A stretch of DNA of 10,880 nt. Origin: Amoebophrya sp. AT5.2. Taxonomy: Eukaryota; Sar; Dinophyceae; Syndiniales; Amoebophryaceae. A program made the translations under genes and the position numbers. The DNA is taken from the NCBI GenBank assembly GCA_005223375.1, contig RXOD01006232.1:1-10880 (forward strand), given 5' to 3'. A model generated the notes under the pieces. The model did no database searches. It saw only the letters and a program-made list of their open reading frames with translations, and was not told where the DNA came from. Each line of letters starts with the position of its first letter. The first letter of the stretch is position 1. This document shows positions 9,001 through 10,880 of the stretch, piece by piece.

Positions 9001-10880
9001 CAGTATATTGCCACGGCGGCGCGACTGGCTGACGCGTGCATGGTGGAGATGCATGAGTTGCAGGAGAAATTCGGCGTGGGTTGGAATGGCGCGTCGAATA
9101 TTCTGGGCTTCCTCGAGCTCTTCCCCTTCCTCCGCGTCAATCCCTTTGCCGGGGGCTCTTATTTCGTCCTGCCGTCTACCAAGCAGTGGCCGGCACATCG
9201 CAAAGCGGCGCTGATGGCGGTATACAAGTTGTGGCTGCTGCTCTTTTCGAACTTGCAAATCGCTTATGGGATCAGCGACGCGATAGCGAAAGAGGAATTC
9301 GTGAGGACGTATTCGCTATTACGGCAGAATGTGGTTATGCGCGGGTTTGCGCCGCAGCACGGGGTCCGCCTGAAAAAAGTCATTGCTGTGGCTAAGGCGG
9401 GTGATGGCCGGCGTGCAATGGATATCACGGAAGCGGAAAGTGTTTGGGTATCTTTTCTGGAGGTACTGGGTGCTGATGAAGGGGACTCGGTGCCGGTCGC
9501 GAATGAAGTTAGTGGTCTGGATGTCGAACTGGCAGGTGGTGAGCCGGCCGGTGCAGATCCGCAAACATCGACCCGACCTGCTGCAGGAGATGTGCTGTCG
9601 CCTTCGCGGGCTGCGGACTTGGAACGGTACCACATACGCCACCCCACTTCGGGCAGTCTCTGCTTGGAGGATTTACCGTTTCGAGGAAAGGGCAAGGGAT
9701 GCTCTGAACCAGATGCTGCCGCCGCGACCACCTCATCTTCTTCTACTGGCGGGGGTGTTGATCTTGGTGCACGGCCGCCGGTTGTGGAAACCGCCCCCGA
9801 CCAGCAGGTCTCACACGTCGTTGGCAGGAGCGAGGTGGCGACTACTAGCGGGGGATCCGCGCAACGCGCGGCTGGTGTGGCGGTCGCGAAAAACGAGAAG
9901 TCCCCATTCCACTGCACGGGCGATAGCGACAGTGACGACTGCGGAATGCCCTTACCATCACCCGCAGTTCCCGAGTCCGCTGCAGACCCTGGCGACCGGG
10001 ATTGCATAGCAGCTTCTTGTGCGGTGGACGCGATGCATGTTGGCGCAGCACGAGAATACGAGCCCTACGATCCTTACGAGGACTACAGCGGGCTTGGAGA
10101 AGTAGCAGCCTGGAACTACTCTCCGGCCGCTCAGGGAGAAGTAAAAAGGATGCAAGAAACTAAACGCAGGTTCTGGAACCGCCGTAGATCCGCTACCTTT
10201 GCCGAAAGAGTCGCCAGCTCCTCTGATTGCGCGCTCACCTCCGACGCTACCGACGGCCCAATCCTCGACTGCAAGGCTACCTCGGAGGTTGCGGATTGTC
10301 CTCACCTGAGTGACGCCGACAGCGACTGCGTGGTGTTCCTGCCGCCGACGAGCGCGGCTGCGGCTACCAATGAAGGATTAACGCTTGGCGCTGCCGTCGC
10401 GACCACCTCAGCTTCTTCGACCGTCGGTAATCTTGATTTCGGTGCACGGCCGCCGGTAGTGAGAACCGCTCCCGCCCCGCAAGACTCGTGTACCGTTTGC
10501 AGGAGCGAGGGTGCGACTAGTAGCGGGGGATCCGCGCAACGCGCGGATGAGGTAACAATCTCGTCTTCTTCTACTGGCAAAAGCACGGATTTCCTCGCAC
10601 GACCTCCAGCAGCGCCGGCTATCCCGCCCCCGCATGTGTCCGACACCAGCGGCAAAGACGCAGCTTCAGTTACGAGCGGGGGATCGGCGCCTCGCCACTT
10701 GGCGTTATTCGCAGACCATGGCGACCGAAACAGTACAGCAACAGGCGGCGAGGACGACATGGATCATTTTGGTGCCTCAGCCATCGCTCAGGCCACGACA
10801 CTATGGCGAGCACGGCGAGAGCGAGAGGGAAGTTTATCGTCACGAAGACATTCCGAAGGGGGCGAGAGCAGCGTGGCGGC
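1..10880 (+). CDS. Internal part of a giant uninterrupted ORF; modular protein of unknown function
   Basis: Frame +1 is open from the first to the last base: 3,626 codons without a stop, and both ends run off the window. The first in-frame ATG is at 49-51, but the frame is already open upstream and a folded-looking motif begins before it, so it is not taken as the start. Every 60-base block was read codon by codon. The other two + frames and all three - frames are broken by frequent stops. The translation alternates compact segments rich in hydrophobic residues, Trp and Cys with disordered Ser/Ala/Gly/charged linkers, as expected of a real multidomain protein. Visible elements are a helix-hairpin-helix-like motif, an Arg/Ser tract, a duplicated RRM-like module, nuclear localisation signals, Lys-Met motifs and C-terminal repeats. 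No enzyme signature was recognised. It could be a giant host protein or the polyprotein of a large mobile or viral element. That it is coding is near certain; its function is unknown. Confidence 0.95.
10..144 (+). other. Helix-hairpin-helix-like segment (ComEA-type pattern), residues 4-48
   Basis: Residues 4-48 follow the pattern of ComEA-type double helix-hairpin-helix units. A 'SPEELE' opening leads into a Gly-x-Gly hairpin (AVGMGVPNKREAEVIL), followed by a short turn, 'SIEQIDKI' and a second 'AAHG' turn. In that family the pattern is an 'asxEEL..lpGiG...A..I...R' block followed by 'SvedL..v.Gi', and the fold binds DNA backbone without sequence specificity. Here the second Gly-h-Gly turn is degenerate (AHGAAA), so the match is partial. 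A conventional protein of this type would carry it as an accessory DNA-binding domain. The assignment is by eye and could be an unrelated helical segment. Confidence 0.4.
181..1140 (+). other. Disordered, basic linker of the giant ORF, residues 61-380
   Basis: This stretch of the same frame is rich in Arg, Ser, Gly, Pro and Glu and has few hydrophobic runs. It includes a Ser run with an acidic patch (about residues 116-145) and Arg-rich patches around residues 261-285 and 343-370. Only a short piece near residues 278-300 (RRWGRYSVVLKPPNPAKYMH) looks capable of forming a compact element. I recognise no domain. It probably spaces the N-terminal motif from the first compact region and may contact nucleic acid through its basic patches. 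Confidence 0.5.
1141..1440 (+). other. Small compact segment of unknown family, residues 381-480
   Basis: Hydrophobic and aromatic residues recur at regular spacing here (for example ETFLAFVAML, DLTFAFANPDCC, TVMFQNQSVGADLDAALAG), unlike the linkers on either side, so a small folded domain is likely. The 'LTFAFA' strand-like piece faintly recalls the 'HVVFAF' strand of the two repeat modules further on. The rest does not align, so I do not call it a third copy. No catalytic motif is visible. Confidence 0.4.
1804..2103 (+). other. Arg/Ser-rich (SR-like) tract, residues 602-701
   Basis: The frame becomes dominated by Arg and Ser with interspersed Asp, His and Tyr: RRTSSRRRRNDSRHGRR and SRDSRRRSRSGCRSRR, then HDSRRRSSRRR near residue 700, followed by an abrupt acidic DDDD. 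Similar RS dipeptide stretches in SR splicing factors are phosphorylated and mediate RNA and protein contacts in the nucleus. Here the tract lies about 55 residues before the first of two RRM-like modules, the reverse of the usual SR-protein order, where RRMs come first. Some short translated frames on both strands over this stretch follow from its composition and are not genes. Confidence 0.75.
2272..2514 (+). repeat. Repeat module 1 of a duplicated ~82-residue domain (RRM-like pattern), residues 758-838
   Basis: This module aligns without gaps for 62 positions to residues 912-973 downstream, with about 29 identities by hand. Both start YVLA..LA and share DW(V/I)R, QS.A..AY.T.C, HVVF.F, A..FV and DGG..G, and both end near a matching LW.G. 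The order of elements looks like a small alpha/beta fold: strand, helix around DWVR, strand, a 'HVVFEF' strand, a helix around LASTFVLNY, then DGGAIG. This resembles the beta3-alpha2-beta4 half of an RNA recognition motif, in which an aromatic-rich strand is followed by a helix with Ala and a Gly turn. The homology between the copies is seen directly; the RRM assignment is inference. Confidence 0.7.
2632..2655 (+). other. Monopartite nuclear localisation signal candidate, residues 878-885
   Basis: PVLKRRRV lies in the disordered linker between the two repeat modules. A Pro-containing lead followed by four consecutive basic residues fits the classical Myc/SV40-like importin-alpha signal, which supports a nuclear location. 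Such short basic patches are common, so on its own it is suggestive only. The second, bipartite signal further on strengthens it. Confidence 0.5.
2734..2979 (+). repeat. Repeat module 2 of the duplicated domain (RRM-like pattern), residues 912-993
   Basis: This second copy starts 154 residues after the first. It reads AYVLACWLADVPVDWIRDIL, then an AYITEC strand, then HVVFAFADQKDADSF and DGGVVG, close to the 'strand, acidic helix, Gly turn' order of an RNA recognition motif. It has one more residue than copy 1 near the end (GPPGPYNSN against GLQGNDEV). Identity over the conserved 62 positions is just under half, so the duplication is old compared with the C-terminal tail repeats. The conserved DW(V/I)R and C..HVVF.F positions are probably structural. 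It could instead be an unrelated alpha/beta domain. Confidence 0.7.
2980..4230 (+). other. Compact region of unknown family, residues 994-1410
   Basis: After module 2 the frame stays compact for about 415 residues, with hydrophobic helices (for example FCVLIALCIAGGW, HFPVIAAAFSVNIAL, ELQRRLRWAAACYV) and a Trp-rich piece (VDWSTRWVDAGVAVPIYRR). A short Ser-rich break (NSSSSG, residues 1183-1188) may divide it into two domains. Cys residues are frequent but show no regular zinc-binding spacing. The region ends near residue 1410 at the start of a Pro/Lys/Arg-rich linker. I do not recognise the family. Confidence 0.45.
4282..4326 (+). other. Bipartite nuclear localisation signal, residues 1428-1442
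   Basis: KRPAEHASGSGKRRR matches the classical bipartite form: two basic residues, a short spacer and a second basic cluster. It opens with the same KRPA as the nucleoplasmin signal. The spacer is 9 residues, slightly short of the usual 10-12. It sits in a disordered linker, where such signals are accessible to importin-alpha. This is the best single clue that the protein is eukaryotic and nuclear. Confidence 0.65.
4489..4752 (+). repeat. Three dispersed Lys-Met motifs (KMKxMK type), residues 1497-1584
   Basis: KMKTMKS (4489-4509), KVMKKGG (4642-4662) and KMKVMKT (4732-4752) recur within 88 residues of linker. KMKTMKS and KMKVMKT share the K-M-K-x-M-K core; the middle copy is shorter and is followed by Gly-Gly as is the first by Ser-Gly-Gly. 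I associate runs of Met-Lys with low-complexity proteins of dinoflagellates and relatives, which would hint at an alveolate source. This is recollection of a style and not a match to a named family. Confidence 0.5.
4921..6660 (+). other. Long compact region of unknown family, residues 1641-2220
   Basis: This is a globular-looking region of about 580 residues. It begins with a basic segment (KTKGAPVFNPECP, then WLKKSKAQRREKEDFF) and continues with hydrophobic stretches (VTVLILAIIAALTEVA at 1864-1879, EAFAILLAMVLRGAIF at 2121-2136). A Gly-Asp-Cys motif (LLLGDCNSGRGL) lies near residue 2043, and Cys2156, His2159, His2172 and Cys2176 are spaced so that they could bind a metal. The final strand-like piece is SVRVVVGCDFFADN. 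The hydrophobic stretches are short, interspersed with Pro/Asp turns, and better explained as core helices or strands than as membrane spans. No family was recognised and no polymerase, nuclease or hydrolase motif set is complete. Confidence 0.5.
6772..8400 (+). other. Long compact region of unknown family, residues 2258-2800
   Basis: After a short Gly/Ala/Arg linker (about residues 2221-2257) the frame is compact again for about 540 residues. It is rich in Trp (ELYWLQYSLRRDGHGWC, LRWRWLAMVELMK, CWSWATWNDLH, EGWWLYPEWA), Cys and Arg. A basic surface is likely between residues 2340 and 2440. It contains RLLVGCDAAVGLIHLLMPG near 2543-2561, which resembles the SVRVVVGCDFF piece of the previous region for only about five residues. 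I cannot name a family. The high Trp and Cys content argues for a genuinely folded domain. Confidence 0.5.
8401..8550 (+). other. Acidic then basic disordered linker, residues 2801-2850
   Basis: An acidic stretch (SETEADVDEAASGD, then LLEEDLDGE) runs into a Gly/Lys/Arg stretch (SGRGKNKQGGMKRDYG). The switch from acidic to basic with no hydrophobic core marks a domain boundary. No processing site could be identified. Confidence 0.55.
8551..9480 (+). other. C-terminal compact region of unknown family, residues 2851-3160
   Basis: This region is mostly helical in appearance. It has a basic helix (LRKMEGEFLRRLRVELVRW), a basic patch (LMRKRREPPNNPKYHVRQR) and the strongest hydrophobic stretch of the window at residues 3070-3091 (ALMAVYKLWLLLFSNLQIAYGI). 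That stretch is long enough to cross a membrane but contains Lys, Asn and Gln, so a buried helix is equally possible. The segment LMVLAFAGCTRDNG near residue 2945 looks like a bacterial lipobox but lies deep inside the frame. No family was recognised. Confidence 0.45.
9721..9870 (+). repeat. Tail repeat copy 1, residues 3241-3290
   Basis: This 50-residue unit runs from AATTSSSSTGG through the core GARPPVV to SGGSAQRA. It shares 35 of 50 residues with copy 2 without gaps. At DNA level the two copies have an exact 17-base match at 9766-9782 (= 10441-10457) and an exact 26-base match at 9846-9871 (= 10521-10546). Synonymous positions are preserved inside these blocks, so the copies duplicated recently or have been homogenised. 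Confidence 0.85.
10054..10095 (+). other. Tyr/Pro/acidic cluster, residues 3352-3365
   Basis: REYEPYDPYEDYSG has four Tyr in eleven residues, each next to acidic residues or Pro, within an otherwise Ser/Ala-rich tail. Such clusters can be tyrosine phosphorylation or short peptide-binding sites. No specific partner can be named. Confidence 0.35.
10309..10350 (+). other. SUMO-interaction-like motif candidate, residues 3437-3450
   Basis: SDADSDCVVFLPPT combines an acidic Ser-Asp lead with a short hydrophobic core (VVFL), the usual form of SUMO-interacting motifs in nuclear proteins. A related acidic GDSDSDDCGMPLP at 9919-9957 lacks the beta-branched hydrophobic core. The motif is short and degenerate, so this is a hint only. 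Confidence 0.25.
10391..10540 (+). repeat. Tail repeat copy 2, residues about 3465-3514
   Basis: This second copy lies about 670 bases after the first and keeps the same order: VATTSASST, then GARPPVV, then RSEGATSSGGSAQRA. Differences from copy 1 are scattered substitutions without length change. The matching blocks at both ends of the unit suggest that the whole unit was duplicated, and not only its low-complexity parts. Confidence 0.85.
10558..10695 (+). repeat. Tail repeat copy 3, diverged, residues 3520-3565
   Basis: This copy follows copy 2 almost directly. It keeps ISSSSTGK at the start, LARPPAAPA in place of GARPPVV, and TSGGSAPR at the end, but the middle differs and the unit is slightly shorter. 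The DNA for the final SGGS block still resembles the other two copies closely. A tandem placement with copy 2 suggests expansion by unequal exchange, and further copies may lie beyond the window. Confidence 0.7.

Larger units (their letters stand above)
9481..10880 (+). other. Disordered C-terminal tail, residues 3161-3626 and beyond
   Basis: From about residue 3161 the frame is dominated by Ala, Ser, Thr, Gly, Pro, Asp and Glu and runs off the end of the window still open. It carries three copies of a repeat, a Tyr/Pro/acidic cluster and two Ser-Asp-Cys acidic motifs. The DNA here is also open for long stretches on the opposite strand (9264-10007 and 10302-10760). That follows from GC-rich low-complexity codons, since neither minus-strand frame extends beyond this tail as the plus frame does. 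Confidence 0.65.

Noticed and set aside
9264..10007. Minus-strand open frame of 247 codons
   Set aside because: It lies wholly within the plus-strand giant frame in low-complexity GC-rich DNA, has Ser/Ala/Pro-rich content with no domain pattern, and stops at both ends, while the plus frame continues through.
10302..10760. Minus-strand open frame of 152 codons whose translation shows a repeat
   Set aside because: The repeat is the reverse-strand reading of the plus-frame tail repeats. There is no independent sign of coding.

Overview
The whole window is the inside of a single protein-coding frame. Reading + frame 1 from base 1 gives 3,626 consecutive sense codons plus two leftover bases, with no TAA, TAG or TGA. 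At even base composition about 170 stops would be expected by chance. Neither the start codon nor the stop codon lies in the window, so the gene is larger than 10.9 kb and its protein larger than 3,600 residues. The open frames seen in the other five frames are short, mutually overlapping and low-complexity, and are shadows of this gene. I see no intron, RNA gene, CRISPR array, bacterial-style operon or second gene.

The protein looks eukaryotic. It has a nucleoplasmin-type bipartite nuclear localisation signal, a Myc-like basic signal, a long Arg/Ser-rich (SR-like) tract, and many disordered Ser/Ala/Gly-rich linkers. Lys-Met motifs of the KMKxMK kind recall low-complexity tracts I associate with dinoflagellates and their relatives, but that is a weak pointer. 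DNA of roughly mid-50s % GC with no intron over 10.9 kb suits an intron-poor protist, a large mobile element, or a large DNA virus of protists. The sequence alone does not decide between these.

Layout from N to C (window residue numbers): a helix-hairpin-helix-like motif (4-48); a disordered basic linker (about 60-380); a small compact segment (about 381-480); a disordered stretch ending in the SR-like tract (about 481-720); two homologous ~82-residue modules with an RRM-like pattern (758-838 and 912-993), separated by a linker with a basic nuclear signal; a compact region (about 994-1410); a charged linker with the bipartite signal and Lys-Met motifs (about 1418-1640); a long compact region (about 1641-2220); a short linker; another long compact region (about 2258-2800); an acidic linker (about 2801-2850); a final compact region (about 2851-3160); and a disordered tail (about 3161-3626 onward) with three copies of a ~50-residue repeat. 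The first two copies share long exact DNA matches, so that duplication is recent or homogenised.

I recognise no catalytic domain with confidence: no reverse transcriptase, integrase, helicase, DNA or RNA polymerase, polyketide synthase or protease signature. The N-terminal half suggests nucleic-acid binding in the nucleus (HhH-like, SR-like, RRM-like, nuclear signals). The C-terminal half is unassigned. A giant nuclear scaffold and the polyprotein of a large mobile or viral element are both open.
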